Source: Allomuricauda sp. ARW1Y1
GTDB lineage: Bacteria > Bacteroidota > Bacteroidia > Flavobacteriales > Flavobacteriaceae
Direction: 5' to 3'
Assembly: GCF_013407935.1 (NCBI RefSeq)
Contig: NZ_JACBZU010000001.1
Span: 930,001-994,000, forward strand
DNA length: 64,000 bases
Shown: positions 17,524 to 27,026 of the stretch, piece by piece
Layout: every line of letters starts with the position of its first letter
Position numbering within the stretch: the stretch's first letter is position 1
Translations under genes and position numbers: made by a program
Notes under the pieces: model-generated
What the model was told of the DNA's origin: nothing
Databases searched by the model: none
What the model saw: only the letters and a program-made list of their open reading frames with translations

Positions 17524-20500
17524 TTAGTTTCCTTCTTCATCATAGCCTGCGGGCCGCTTCCATCGCACTGGGGCATCCGGTTCGGGCTTCATTATAAATT
17601 CTTGGGTTTCCAAGAGTTTCAATGCTTCTTGTACCGCACGTTCCAATTGGGGGTCCTTTCCGGCAACCACTTCTTTTGGCGATTGGATCACTTCGATGTC
17701 CGGGGAAATCCCTTTTCCTTCCACATCCCATTCGCCATCATTGTTGTAAAAGCCACCTCGGGGAGCTACCATTCGTCCTCCATCAATAAAGGGCGGGGTG
17801 TCCCAGGTACCTACCAGTCCTCCCCAGGTTCGGGTTCCTACCAAAGGTCCCAATCCTTTTTCCTTGAACATATAGGGCAATAAATCCCCTCCAGAACCGG
17901 CACGTTCGTTGATGATCATCACCTTGGGTCCCCAAATACCTGCTATGGGACTGGTCCAAGGGCGGTTGTCATTGGCTTTACTGTTGAAATACCCAAAAGG
18001 TTCCCTGGCCATAATATCGATCATATAATCGGCTGCCGAACCGCCACCATTGTTTCGCTCATCCAAAATAACCCCTTTCCTATCCTGTTGGGAGAAGTAG
18101 TATTTGTTGAAACTACGGAAACCATTTCCGCTGGTGTTCGGAATGTACACATAGGCCAATTTTCCGTCCGACAGTTCGTCCACCTTCCTACGATTTTCCT
18201 CCACCCAGTCCATATACCGTAGTTGATACTCGTTGGCAACAGGCTTTACGGTGAGCATTCGCGAACCGTCCATACTTGGTTTGCTGTTTACTTGGATGTT
18301 GATGGTACGGTCTGCAGTCTGGGCCAATAATTCATACATATTCTTGTCGGCCGATAGTGCTTTGCCGTTAATGCCCACAAGGTAATCCCCTTCCTTCACA
18401 TCCAAGCCTGGCATGGCCAAAGGAGCGCGCAACTCTTGATTCCAGTGTTCTCCAGTATATATTTTTTTGATTTGATAGTAGCCGTTGTCCAGTTCAAAAT
18501 CTGCACCCAAAAGGCCTACCGGTACTCGTTCCACATCGGGCATATCCCCTCCAGAAACATAGGAATGGCCAATGGCCACCTCTCCACTCAGAATATCGAC
18601 CACATAGTTAAGGTCGGTTCTGTGTTTTACATGTTTGATCCACGGTTGGTACCAGCTGTAAACTTTGTCCCAAGGTGCCCCGTGCACATTATCGACATAG
18701 AGAAAGTCCCTCATGTATCGCCAACCCTCCTTAAAAATTTGTGCGTACTCCGCTTGGGGGTCAATTTTTATTTGGGCATCGATGCTGAGTTTGTCCTCTG
18801 GTTTGGGTGGGGCTTTGGTATCGGTAATCATCCAACCGCCTGCATTTTTGACCAATGCATGAGCTCCATTCGTAGAGGTTCGCATAAAATTGACGCCTTC
18901 CGCAAAATCAGTGGCTTTTTCTTTGGCAACATCATAGGAATGTACTTTAAGCCCAGGGGTATTTGGAACCGATTCAGCCACAAAAATTTGTTTTTCGGGA
19001 CCTGGCTGTAAAAACTGATAGTCTCTTGCAGGAAGTTCCAGTGCCACCACCCGATCTTGAATATTGGCAAAATCAATCACTACGGGCTTTGAAGCAGGCC
19101 CTTCTTCTTTTTTGTCCTCTTTTTTGGATTTACCACCTTTATCCGAGGTGTCTTTTTCCGGTTCGGAGCTTTCCTCGTCTGTTTTTGGAAGGTTCGGGGC
19201 CTTGCCAGATGCACTCAATACCAAAGCGTACAAACTTCGGGTGACTCTTGGATCATAGGAGCTCATATCCAACCAACCTGAAGCTAGGCCGTAATCGGTG
19301 CTGGCCAAAAAGTACAAGTATTCTCCGGATACATCCCAAATTGGACTTGTAGCATCAGCCGTTCCTTCCGTTACCTGAACCGTTTTTCCGGTTTGGGTGT
19401 CGTAAATAAAAATGGCCTTGAAATGACTGTCCTGTTGTTTTTCATAGGTAATCCAGCGGCTATCGGGCGACCAAACGGGATTCATGGTCCTGTTCGGGTG
19501 GGCATAACGGTCCGTATCAACCTTGACCACTTTTCCGGATTCAATATTCACATACCACATATTGTAATCCGTATCGGTATAGGCGATCAGTTTTCCGTTC
19601 GGGGACCAATCGGGCTGAAAGTAAAAGGTCGGATTTTCCAAAGGGTAGAATTTCTGGTCGTTCCCATATTGATCGGATACTACCAGTTGATATTCCCCGC
19701 TCCGGTCAGAAAACCAGGCTATTTTATCGCCTTTTGGCGACCAAACGGGATACCTGTCCGCAACCCCGGAGGATTGGGTTAGGTTTCTCCAGCTACCTTC
19801 TTCTTTCGGGAAGGTGAAAATATCGCCACGATGTTCAAAAATGGCCCTTTTTCCATTGGGAGAAATGTTGGCGTTTCGCACCGAATTCGCAGAGACCTCT
19901 TCCCATCGCTCACGGCTGAAGTTCAGATCGCCCTTCACGGTAATGGTCAAAGGATTGCTTTGCCTTGAGGTTAGGTCCATAAGGTGTAAGCGACCTCCTT
20001 GCTCATAGACCAATTGGTTGCCACGGACATCCAAATTCTTTACATCAAATTTTTTGTGAAATGTGATCTGTTCCTCGGTCTTGGTATTGATATCGAAGCT
20101 CCACACGTTGCTGGTATAGTCTCGTTCCGATAGATAGTACACCTTGTTGCCCGACCACACGGGGTACAAATGGCGTTCTTGGTCCAATTGGGGAGTGGTC
20201 ATTAGTTCGTAGGTGTCCAAATTCACGATCCAAATGGGCATGGCCTGTCCACCACGGTAGTTTCGCCACTCGGGATCCCACGAAGTGATGGGAGTGTAGG
20301 CGATATGTGAACCATCCGCGGAAATATTGCCATAGGCCCCCCTGGGAATTTCCAAGGCTTTGGGCATTCCTCCGTTTGGTGAAACGGTAAAAAACTGACT
20401 GGTCATGGTCGGCCGTGCATTTCGGGTGGAACGAAACAGGATATTGCCTTCTGGTGTCCACCCTTGGACTTCGTCCATGGCAGGATGAAAGGTAATCCGT

Positions 20501-20796
20501 TTGGGTGTGCCCCCTTCCGAAGGTATCACGTACACATCGCTGTTGCCGTCGTATTCTGCGGTAAAAGCAATCCATTTTCCGTCCTTGGAAAAACGGGGAT
20601 CGGATTCGTTGCCTACCCCGCTCGTAAGACGTTGGGCTTCGCCACCGCTAAGGGAGGCCTTCCAAAGGTCGTTGGCGTGCACAAACACCACGGAATTGTT
20701 GCTCAGGGTGGGCTCGCGCAACAATAACGTGCCTTCTTGGGACAGTAGTTGTGCCGTTGCCAATAATGCAATTCCTAAAATATATATTTTTCTCAT
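17524..20796 (-). CDS. tricorn-like S41 family protease
   Basis: A 1090-residue exported protease with a signal peptide (first 19 residues, ending LLSQ). Residues about 25-560 are two sets of TolB/WD40-like propeller repeats (PRFSKDGKWIAFTAEYDG, PVWSPKGDKIAWFSDRSG and similar). A charged low-complexity linker (about 540-580, rich in Glu, Lys and Asp) is followed by a tricorn C1 region, a PDZ domain (about 760-850: LDVKEGDYLVGINGKAL) and the S41 domain. The catalytic serine is S968 in NERAGSGGD. Tricorn-type proteins degrade oligopeptides; the signal peptide puts this one in the periplasm. It ends without a type IX sorting domain. It is the last gene before a terminator, 100 bases from the thioredoxin-like gene. 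Confidence 0.9.
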   Translation of the reverse strand: MRKIYILGIALLATAQLLSQEGTLLLREPTLSNNSVVFVHANDLWKASLSGGEAQRLTSGVGNESDPRFSKDGKWIAFTAEYDGNSDVYVIPSEGGTPKRITFHPAMDEVQGWTPEGNILFRSTRNARPTMTSQFFTVSPNGGMPKALEIPRGAYGNISADGSHIAYTPITSWDPEWRNYRGGQAMPIWIVNLDTYELMTTPQLDQERHLYPVWSGNKVYYLSERDYTSNVWSFDINTKTEEQITFHKKFDVKNLDVRGNQLVYEQGGRLHLMDLTSRQSNPLTITVKGDLNFSRERWEEVSANSVRNANISPNGKRAIFEHRGDIFTFPKEEGSWRNLTQSSGVADRYPVWSPKGDKIAWFSDRSGEYQLVVSDQYGNDQKFYPLENPTFYFQPDWSPNGKLIAYTDTDYNMWYVNIESGKVVKVDTDRYAHPNRTMNPVWSPDSRWITYEKQQDSHFKAIFIYDTQTGKTVQVTEGTADATSPIWDVSGEYLYFLASTDYGLASGWLDMSSYDPRVTRSLYALVLSASGKAPNLPKTDEESSEPEKDTSDKGGKSKKEDKKEEGPASKPVVIDFANIQDRVVALELPARDYQFLQPGPEKQIFVAESVPNTPGLKVHSYDVAKEKATDFAEGVNFMRTSTNGAHALVKNAGGWMITDTKAPPKPEDKLSIDAQIKIDPQAEYAQIFKEGWRYMRDFLYVDNVHGAPWDKVYSWYQPWIKHVKHRTDLNYVVDILSGEVAIGHSYVSGGDMPDVERVPVGLLGADFELDNGYYQIKKIYTGEHWNQELRAPLAMPGLDVKEGDYLVGINGKALSADKNMYELLAQTADRTINIQVNSKPSMDGSRMLTVKPVANEYQLRYMDWVEENRRKVDELSDGKLAYVYIPNTSGNGFRSFNKYYFSQQDRKGVILDERNNGGGSAADYMIDIMAREPFGYFNSKANDNRPWTSPIAGIWGPKVMIINERAGSGGDLLPYMFKEKGLGPLVGTRTWGGLVGTWDTPPFIDGGRMVAPRGGFYNNDGEWDVEGKGISPDIEVIQSPKEVVAGKDPQLERAVQEALKLLETQEFIMKPEPDAPVRWKRPAGYDEEGN

Positions 20797-20896
20797 GGGA
20801 TTGGTTTGAGGTTACTAACTAATTATTGGGATACTTTCCTAGTGCCTTAAAAATACATAAAACGATGAAGGTATCCGACCAAAGTATAAATCTGAT

Positions 20897-21172
20897 TTAA
20901 GACGATACGGCACTCAACCGTTTCAGTTTTTCCAATACTTCGTAGACCGAAAAGCTTCGCGCAAAGCGGTACATTTCCCTGCCATCGACCTTAATGATGA
21001 CCACGGGAAGGGTAAACACCATGGACTGCCCGGTAAACTCCTCTTCCTCTTCCACATCCACCAAACGGATGCCCACTTTTGGGAAGTTTGCTTGAACCGC
21101 GTCAAGGAGTTTAGGCTTCAGGACCTTGCAAACCCCGCAGGTTTTACTGGTGAAAAAAATCAATTCCGTCAT
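20897..21172 (-). CDS. small thioredoxin-fold protein with CGVC motif
   Basis: A 91-residue cytoplasmic thioredoxin-fold protein. The active-site motif is C12-G-V-C15 (FFTSKTCGVCKVLKPK) and the cis-proline loop is visible in VFTLPVVIIKVDGRE. It is shorter than classical thioredoxin and close to glutaredoxin-like or YtpP-type proteins. It probably acts as a small disulfide reductase. It follows the NIPSNAP gene after 20 bases, so the two are probably co-transcribed. Confidence 0.8.
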   Translation of the reverse strand: MTELIFFTSKTCGVCKVLKPKLLDAVQANFPKVGIRLVDVEEEEEFTGQSMVFTLPVVIIKVDGREMYRFARSFSVYEVLEKLKRLSAVSS

Positions 21173-21192
21173 GTGATACCAGTTTTACCTAA

Positions 21193-22005
21193 CTAATAAT
21201 CGGAATACTCGGTAGGGTAGAGGAACCACATATCAATATGCGACATATTGTTCTTGTATTTGGGCATGGCAATGAGCTCTTTCCATTCGGGAGAGTTTAC
21301 AAAGGCATCCCAATGTTGGTTTCTGGTATCCATATCGGCATGGGTGGTCATGTACATTAGATTGGGCATTTTGGGTCCGGAGAGCACTTCACCGTAAAAC
21401 ACAGCTTGAAAGTCCAATCGGTCAAAAAGTGGTATTTCGCCACCAGCATTGAACATATCCACCTTGTTCCAATAATATTTTTCCGTAGGAGATTCATAAC
21501 TACGTAGTTCATAGACCCGTTCCGACCTTGGACTGTCCAAATTGGGTGTTTTCATTTGGGGCATATCGGGAAAGGCTCGCATCAGGATGGATTGGATACG
21601 ATCATAAGGGGGATTATCGTAGTTCGCATCGATATATGTAATTCCAGCGCTTGCGTAGGTGCTGTCATTCATAATGTTTTCCTCCAACGCCCGAAATTGT
21701 TCCAAGTCTTCAAAAGGTAACAGCACAAAGGTTTTCTGTACCGTATCGGTTTCGGTTATACGTGATTTAAAAACCCCGACCTTGTCAATACCCTGTCTTT
21801 TTACAGCGGGCATAAAAGCGTTTTCTAGGTAATGGTCCACCGTGGCCTCTTGTTCTTCTGAGCTGAAGGTGTAGATTTTTAATTGATAGAATTCGCGTTG
21901 GTTTGATGCGGTCTCTGGAGATTGGGTAGTTTCTTCGGTTTCAGTTTTTGGGTTGCCACAGCTTGCTAGGATGAGGCAAGCCAATAGCAGTTTGATAGTC
22001 TTCAT
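21193..22005 (-). CDS. NIPSNAP-family lipoprotein
   Basis: A 270-residue lipoprotein. The signal is MKTIKLLLACLILASC, with Cys16 as the lipidation site, followed by a Glu/Thr-rich linker. Two NIPSNAP-like ferredoxin-fold domains follow: the first begins REFYQLKIYTFSSEEQE and the second begins RVYELRSYESPTEKYY and ends with DAFVNSPEWKEL. I chose ATG at 22005 over a longer reading from 22170 because the lipobox signal starts there and the extra 55 residues overlap the MFS gene. The role of bacterial NIPSNAP proteins is unclear. Confidence 0.88.
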   Translation of the reverse strand: MKTIKLLLACLILASCGNPKTETEETTQSPETASNQREFYQLKIYTFSSEEQEATVDHYLENAFMPAVKRQGIDKVGVFKSRITETDTVQKTFVLLPFEDLEQFRALEENIMNDSTYASAGITYIDANYDNPPYDRIQSILMRAFPDMPQMKTPNLDSPRSERVYELRSYESPTEKYYWNKVDMFNAGGEIPLFDRLDFQAVFYGEVLSGPKMPNLMYMTTHADMDTRNQHWDAFVNSPEWKELIAMPKYKNNMSHIDMWFLYPTEYSDY

Positions 22006-22082
22006 GTAGCCTAGTTTGGTTTTAAATGGATGCCCCAAGATACGGATTAATTCGATGAGGTTTTGTTGGTCTTGGTGTCGTT

Positions 22083-23255
22083 TCAGCCCTTTTTCTTCGA
22101 AACCAAAGCCATAAGTCCAAAAAGGGGACCTAGGGCCAAAACCATGTAAACCATGTTGGAGTTGGACCATATCCGCAGCTCGTTCACCAATTGAATGCTA
22201 ACAATGGTAATGGCAAAGCCGATACAATTTACAATGGTCAGAGCGGTGCCTTTGATTTCTGCAGAAGCGTTTTGGGCCACCAAGGTGGAAAAGAGCGGAG
22301 AATCAGCTATCACCACCATGCCCCAGAACAGTAAAAAGCCAATGAACAAAGTAGCTGACCCTTGCATAAAAAGTAAGGGAGAAATCAAACAACATAGCCC
22401 GGAGAGGAGAAGAGCGATGGAAGCTACGCGTTTGGTTCCGGCCACTTGCGACAGATAACCGCCCAATACGCAGGCCAAGCCACCTACGGCAATAATGGCA
22501 AAGGACAATAAGGGAACGGGAAAGTGGGTATTTGGATGGACCAGCGCATAGGTTTGGAGCATGATCGGGACAAAGGCCCAAAAAGTGTACAACTCCCACA
22601 TGTGCCCAAAATAGCCGAAGGCTGCGCAGCGGAAACTTCGGTTTTGGAACACTTGGATAAAGGCGGATAATTGAAACTGTTGGCTGCGTTTTCGGTAGGG
22701 ACCATTGGGAACGAGCGTTATCATTAGGCTGCCGCCCAAAACGGCCAAGCCGGAAGTGGACACTAGCACGGTGTTCCACGGCAAGGTATGGGTCATTTCC
22801 TTGAGTAAATGAGGGAATGCGGTACCGACCACCAGTGCTCCCACCAAATAGCCGAGGGATTTGCCCAATCCTTTTTCGTAGTAATCGGCGGCTATCTTCA
22901 TGCCTACGGGGTAGATGCCCGCGAGGAAAAAGCCAGTAAAAAAACGAAAGGATAAGATGCTCGCCAGTCCGTTACCATCCCAAACCACACCCAAATTAAA
23001 GAGTGCCCCCAAAACAGCACACCCAAAAAATACTTTGGAAGGAGAAAACCGATCAGCAATGGATAAAATGGCAAATACCAAAGTACCCACGATAAACCCA
23101 AACTGCACCGCTGAGGTCAAATGTCCCACAGCGCTTTCACTTAACCCAAATGTGGCGACCAAATCGCGCATGACCCCATTGCCCGCAAACCAAAGCGAGG
23201 TGCAGCAGAATTGCGACAACACGATAACGGGAAGGATGCGGTTGGAGGGTTTCAT
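22083..23255 (-). CDS. major facilitator superfamily transporter
   Basis: A 390-residue MFS protein with about 12 membrane segments. The conserved MFS-like loop is seen as SIADRFSPSKVFF between helices 2 and 3, and the helix-4/5 region as RFFTGFFLAGIYPVGMKIAADYYEKG. The first segment holds VIVLSQFCCTSLWFAGNGV, typical of the CynX/NimT-like group. The substrate is unknown. It is followed after 77 bases by the NIPSNAP gene and preceded by the DUF4375 gene (24-base gap), all on one strand. Confidence 0.85.
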   Translation of the reverse strand: MKPSNRILPVIVLSQFCCTSLWFAGNGVMRDLVATFGLSESAVGHLTSAVQFGFIVGTLVFAILSIADRFSPSKVFFGCAVLGALFNLGVVWDGNGLASILSFRFFTGFFLAGIYPVGMKIAADYYEKGLGKSLGYLVGALVVGTAFPHLLKEMTHTLPWNTVLVSTSGLAVLGGSLMITLVPNGPYRKRSQQFQLSAFIQVFQNRSFRCAAFGYFGHMWELYTFWAFVPIMLQTYALVHPNTHFPVPLLSFAIIAVGGLACVLGGYLSQVAGTKRVASIALLLSGLCCLISPLLFMQGSATLFIGFLLFWGMVVIADSPLFSTLVAQNASAEIKGTALTIVNCIGFAITIVSIQLVNELRIWSNSNMVYMVLALGPLFGLMALVSKKKG

Positions 23256-23279
23256 AAGGAGATAAGCGACTGTGAAGTG

Positions 23280-23939
23280 TTAACTTGGATATGTAGCTTC
23301 AAGCTCAGGCCAAAGAGTTTGGGCGTTATTTTCAAAATAGTCCATTTTCAGCTTTGAATAATCTTCTTTGCACTTATAAAATTCTTTATTTAACTGGTAC
23401 AATTCATCTTGTAGTTCATTGTTTCCATAAAGCTCTGATAGATCAATTAACTCATACAATGTTTTGGAGTTGATTCTCTCATTTAAATCTTCAGCGCTCT
23501 CATTATGTTTGAGTAGGATATTCACAGCATTTTTTAACAATTGATGGTTGTAAGTAGCACCAATCAAATCCAAAGCTTCAAAGGTTTCATCCACATATTT
23601 ACCTGAAGAATTGGTGAAAAATTGAAGATAACCTCCGTTGTTAACCTCCGCTTCCAGTTCGTTTATCAACCAAACAACTTGAAGTAATTTGGGCATTTGC
23701 CTAAAAGATGCATCACTGTAATTATCCGCCTGCCTTAATTTATTGGTGAAGTAATAAAGTAATTCTTGCTTTTCTTCTGGGGTAGCTTTGTCATATTTCT
23801 CCTTGTTTAGTTTGGCGAATTTTACGCGGTAGTGCCATTCGCTTTTAGGTTCAGATTTTTCCGGGGCTCCAAAATCAACCAATCTAGGAAGTAAAAATCT
23901 TAAGACAACAATAATGGCAATGAAAATGGTTAGTTTCAT
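23280..23939 (-). CDS. DUF4375 (DMP19-like) protein with N-terminal membrane anchor
   Basis: A 219-residue protein with a single hydrophobic N-terminal segment (about residues 2-20) that acts as an anchor or uncleaved signal. The remainder includes INELEAEVNNGGYLQFFTNS and DETFEALDLIGATYNHQLL, the core of the DUF4375/DMP19 family. Some family members were reported as DNA mimics, but a membrane-anchored form like this one may act differently. Its base composition is more AT-rich than the neighbouring genes. It lies 15 bases downstream of polA. Confidence 0.75.
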   Translation of the reverse strand: MKLTIFIAIIVVLRFLLPRLVDFGAPEKSEPKSEWHYRVKFAKLNKEKYDKATPEEKQELLYYFTNKLRQADNYSDASFRQMPKLLQVVWLINELEAEVNNGGYLQFFTNSSGKYVDETFEALDLIGATYNHQLLKNAVNILLKHNESAEDLNERINSKTLYELIDLSELYGNNELQDELYQLNKEFYKCKEDYSKLKMDYFENNAQTLWPELEATYPS

Positions 23940-23954
23940 TTGATATAATTTAAA

Positions 23955-26789
23955 TCAATGCGCCTCCAACCAATTCTCACCAATGCCCACTTCCACATCT
24001 AACGGTACGGAGAGTTTATAGGCATTCTCCATTTCCGATTTGATGAGTTGTTTCATTTCGTCCAGTTCCGGTTTGTAGCAATCGAACACCAATTCATCAT
24101 GCACCTGCAACAACATTTTGGTCTTGTACTTTCCTTCGGAAAGCTTTTTATGGATGTTGATCATCGCAATTTTAATAATGTCCGCCGCACTCCCTTGAAT
24201 GGGAGCGTTTACGGCGTTTCGCTCCGCAGCTCCGCGCACCACCTGGTTCCCCGCATTGATGTCCTTTAAATACCTGCGACGGCCCAACACCGTTTGCACA
24301 TAGCCGTGCTCACGGGCAAAATCTACCTGCTCGCTGATGTAATTGCGCAATTTGGGATAGGTCTTGTAGTAGGTATCGATCAATTCCTTGGCTTCGGAAC
24401 GGCTCAAATCCGTTTGGTTGCTCAACCCGAAGGCCGACACCCCATAAATAATCCCGAAGTTCACCGTTTTGGCGTTGCTACGCTGTTCGCGGGTCACCTC
24501 CTCAATCGGTACATTAAAAACTTTGGATGCGGTGGAAGCGTGAATATCCTCCCCATTTTTAAAGGCAGAGATCATGGTGTCCTCCTCGCTCAGGGCGGCA
24601 ATAATGCGCAGCTCAATTTGGGAGTAATCCGCCGCCAAGAGCACGTAATTCTCGTCCCTTGGGATAAAGGCCTTGCGAACTTGCCGTCCACGTTCGGTAC
24701 GGATGGGGATGTTTTGTAAGTTCGGGTTGTTGCTGCTCAAACGGCCCGTTGCGGCTACCGTTTGCATATAATCGGTATGCACCCGACCTGTTTTTTGCTG
24801 TACTTCGTTGGGCAGCGCATCCACGTAGGTGCTTTTTAGTTTTGCCAATCCGCGGTAGTCCAACACGTTTTTGATGATTTCGTGGTCCTTGGCCAAGTAG
24901 GACAGCACATCTTCCGAAGTGGAAAACTGACCTGTTTTGGTTTTTTTCGGTTTGTCCACCAATTTCAACTTACCAAAAAGGATGTCGCCCAACTGTTTGG
25001 GGGAGGCAATATTGAATTCTTCTCCGGCATCAGCATAGATTTTCTTTTCCAGTTCCGCAATGTCCTTATCCAATTGTTCCGAAAGGCCACCTAGATAATC
25101 CTTGTCCAGATTGATACCTTCCAGCTCCATATCCGCCAGCACGCGGAGCAACGGAATTTCAATCTCATCAAACAATTTATCCGTTTGGGCTTCCTTGAGT
25201 TCTGGAGTAAACTTTAGCGCCAGTTGAAACGTGATATCGGCGTCCTCCACAGCATATTCTGTTTGCTTTTCCAAAGGAACATCGCGCATACTGAGTTGGT
25301 TTTTGCCTTTTTTTCCAATGAGTTCGGTGATGGAAATGGGCGTATAGTTGAGGTAGGTCTCGGACAGCACATCCATGTTGTGACGCATATCGGGGTTGAT
25401 GAGATAGTGGGCCAGCATGGTATCGAACAATTTTCCTTTGACCTCTACGCCATAATTTTGCATCACTTTGATGTCATATTTGAGGTTTTGCCCCACCTTT
25501 TCAATGGTTTCCGATTCAAAGAAGGGACGCAATTTTTCAATCAACGGTTGTGCATCATTTTGATTGTCCGGGAAGGGCACATAAAACCCTTTACCTGGCG
25601 ACCAACTAAAGGCAATACCCACCAATTCGGCTTCCAGCGGATTCAAGGAAGTGGTCTCGGTATCAAAACAGACGGAGGGTTGCTTCATCAGCATTTCCAG
25701 AAAGAGTTCCATGCCCTTGCCATCCTGAACCTTCTGATAAAAATGGGGTACGTCGCCAATGGTCAATCGGCTGTTCACGTCCTTGATGGTGGCCGCGGCC
25801 TCCGAAGGGTCGCCACCAAATAGGGTAAACTGACCACTGCCTGCCACCTTGGCCTCTTCCTTGGCGGTTTGGGTGCTGGTCACCTGAGTGGACGCTTCCG
25901 CTTCTTCGGTAAATAATTTGATGAACTGGTCCTTTAGTCTTCGGAATTCGAGTTCCTCAAAAATCTCTTGGACCTTCTCGGCATCTGGCGGACACATTTC
26001 GTAGTCTTTGGCATGGAATTGTACGTCACAATCCGTTTTGATTTCGGCCAATTTTCGGGATAAACGGCCCAACTCGGCATGTTCCTCCACTTTTTCCTTC
26101 ATCTTGCCCTTGAGCTTGTCTGTATTGCTCAGCAGTCCTTCCATGGAATCGAACTGTTCGATGAACTTTTTGGCCGTTTTGTCACCTACACCGGGCAGTC
26201 CGGGAATATTGTCACTGGCATCGCCCATCATTCCCAAATAATCAATGACCTGTTCGGGGCGCTTCACGCCAAAGCGTTTTTGCACTTCGGGGATGCCCCA
26301 AATTTCGATACCGTTGCCCATTCGAGCCGGACGGTACATAAAAATATTTTCGCTCACCAATTGCCCAAAATCCTTGTCAGGCGTCACCATAAACACCTTG
26401 TAGTTTTCTTTTTCGGCCTGTTTCGCCAAGGTGCCGATGAGGTCATCCGCCTCATAACCTTCCAATTCCACAACGGGAATCTTCATGGCCTTCAAAATCT
26501 GCTGAATATAGGGAACCGCAATTCGGATGGCATCAGGTGTTTCATCCCGATTTGCCTTGTAGTCTTCGAACATTTCGGTCCGCTCTACACTGCCTCCCTT
26601 GTCGAAGGCCACGGCCAAATGGTCTGGCTGTTCGCGCTTGATCACATCAAAAAGGGAGTTCATAAACCCCATAATGGCTGAGGTATCCATCCCTTTGGAG
26701 TTGATTCGTGGGTTCTTGATGAGGGCATAGTAGCCACGGAAAATTAGCGCGTAGGCGTCTAAAAGAAACAGTCTTTTTTGGTCAGACAT
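23955..26789 (-). CDS. polA: DNA polymerase I
   Basis: The 944-residue repair and Okazaki-fragment polymerase. Residues 1 to about 290 are the 5'-3' exonuclease (LFLLDAYALIFRGYYALIK; DYLGMMGDASDNIPGLPGVG). The 3'-5' proofreading domain has intact exo motifs (VCFDTETTSLNPLEAE; a tyrosine-containing YAVEDADITFQL). The polymerase domain shows DYSQIELRIIAALSEED, the O-helix RSNAKTVNFGIIYG and the catalytic QVHDELVFD. All three activities should therefore be present. The gene is followed on the same strand by the DUF4375 gene. Confidence 0.97.
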   Translation of the reverse strand: MSDQKRLFLLDAYALIFRGYYALIKNPRINSKGMDTSAIMGFMNSLFDVIKREQPDHLAVAFDKGGSVERTEMFEDYKANRDETPDAIRIAVPYIQQILKAMKIPVVELEGYEADDLIGTLAKQAEKENYKVFMVTPDKDFGQLVSENIFMYRPARMGNGIEIWGIPEVQKRFGVKRPEQVIDYLGMMGDASDNIPGLPGVGDKTAKKFIEQFDSMEGLLSNTDKLKGKMKEKVEEHAELGRLSRKLAEIKTDCDVQFHAKDYEMCPPDAEKVQEIFEELEFRRLKDQFIKLFTEEAEASTQVTSTQTAKEEAKVAGSGQFTLFGGDPSEAAATIKDVNSRLTIGDVPHFYQKVQDGKGMELFLEMLMKQPSVCFDTETTSLNPLEAELVGIAFSWSPGKGFYVPFPDNQNDAQPLIEKLRPFFESETIEKVGQNLKYDIKVMQNYGVEVKGKLFDTMLAHYLINPDMRHNMDVLSETYLNYTPISITELIGKKGKNQLSMRDVPLEKQTEYAVEDADITFQLALKFTPELKEAQTDKLFDEIEIPLLRVLADMELEGINLDKDYLGGLSEQLDKDIAELEKKIYADAGEEFNIASPKQLGDILFGKLKLVDKPKKTKTGQFSTSEDVLSYLAKDHEIIKNVLDYRGLAKLKSTYVDALPNEVQQKTGRVHTDYMQTVAATGRLSSNNPNLQNIPIRTERGRQVRKAFIPRDENYVLLAADYSQIELRIIAALSEEDTMISAFKNGEDIHASTASKVFNVPIEEVTREQRSNAKTVNFGIIYGVSAFGLSNQTDLSRSEAKELIDTYYKTYPKLRNYISEQVDFAREHGYVQTVLGRRRYLKDINAGNQVVRGAAERNAVNAPIQGSAADIIKIAMINIHKKLSEGKYKTKMLLQVHDELVFDCYKPELDEMKQLIKSEMENAYKLSVPLDVEVGIGENWLEAH

Positions 26790-26923
26790 TTTATTCAGAT
26801 ATCAATGTTCAATAAAAAATAATGGTCCCCAGAATAGGGTAGGGATTAAAAGTACGAATTGCTGTTTAAAAGATATGAGAATTGAGATATTAGATTTGTG
26901 AGGATTTGAATTTAGCCTTAAAA

Positions 26924-26965
26924 GACAAGAGACAAGAGACAAGAGACAAGAGACAGGATACAAGA
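26924..26965. repeat. tandem heptamer repeat
   Basis: Six head-to-tail copies of a 7-base unit: GACAAGA four times, then GACAGGA and TACAAGA. It lies in the 237-base gap between polA and the asparaginase gene. It is a slipped-strand-type microsatellite. The short open frame across it is repeat-driven and not a gene. Confidence 0.9.
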
Positions 26966-27026
26966 CGGATAACACCAGCCGTCGTGACTCTAGTATCTAA
27001 AAGCGCAGCGGTCTTGGTTCTGATAT

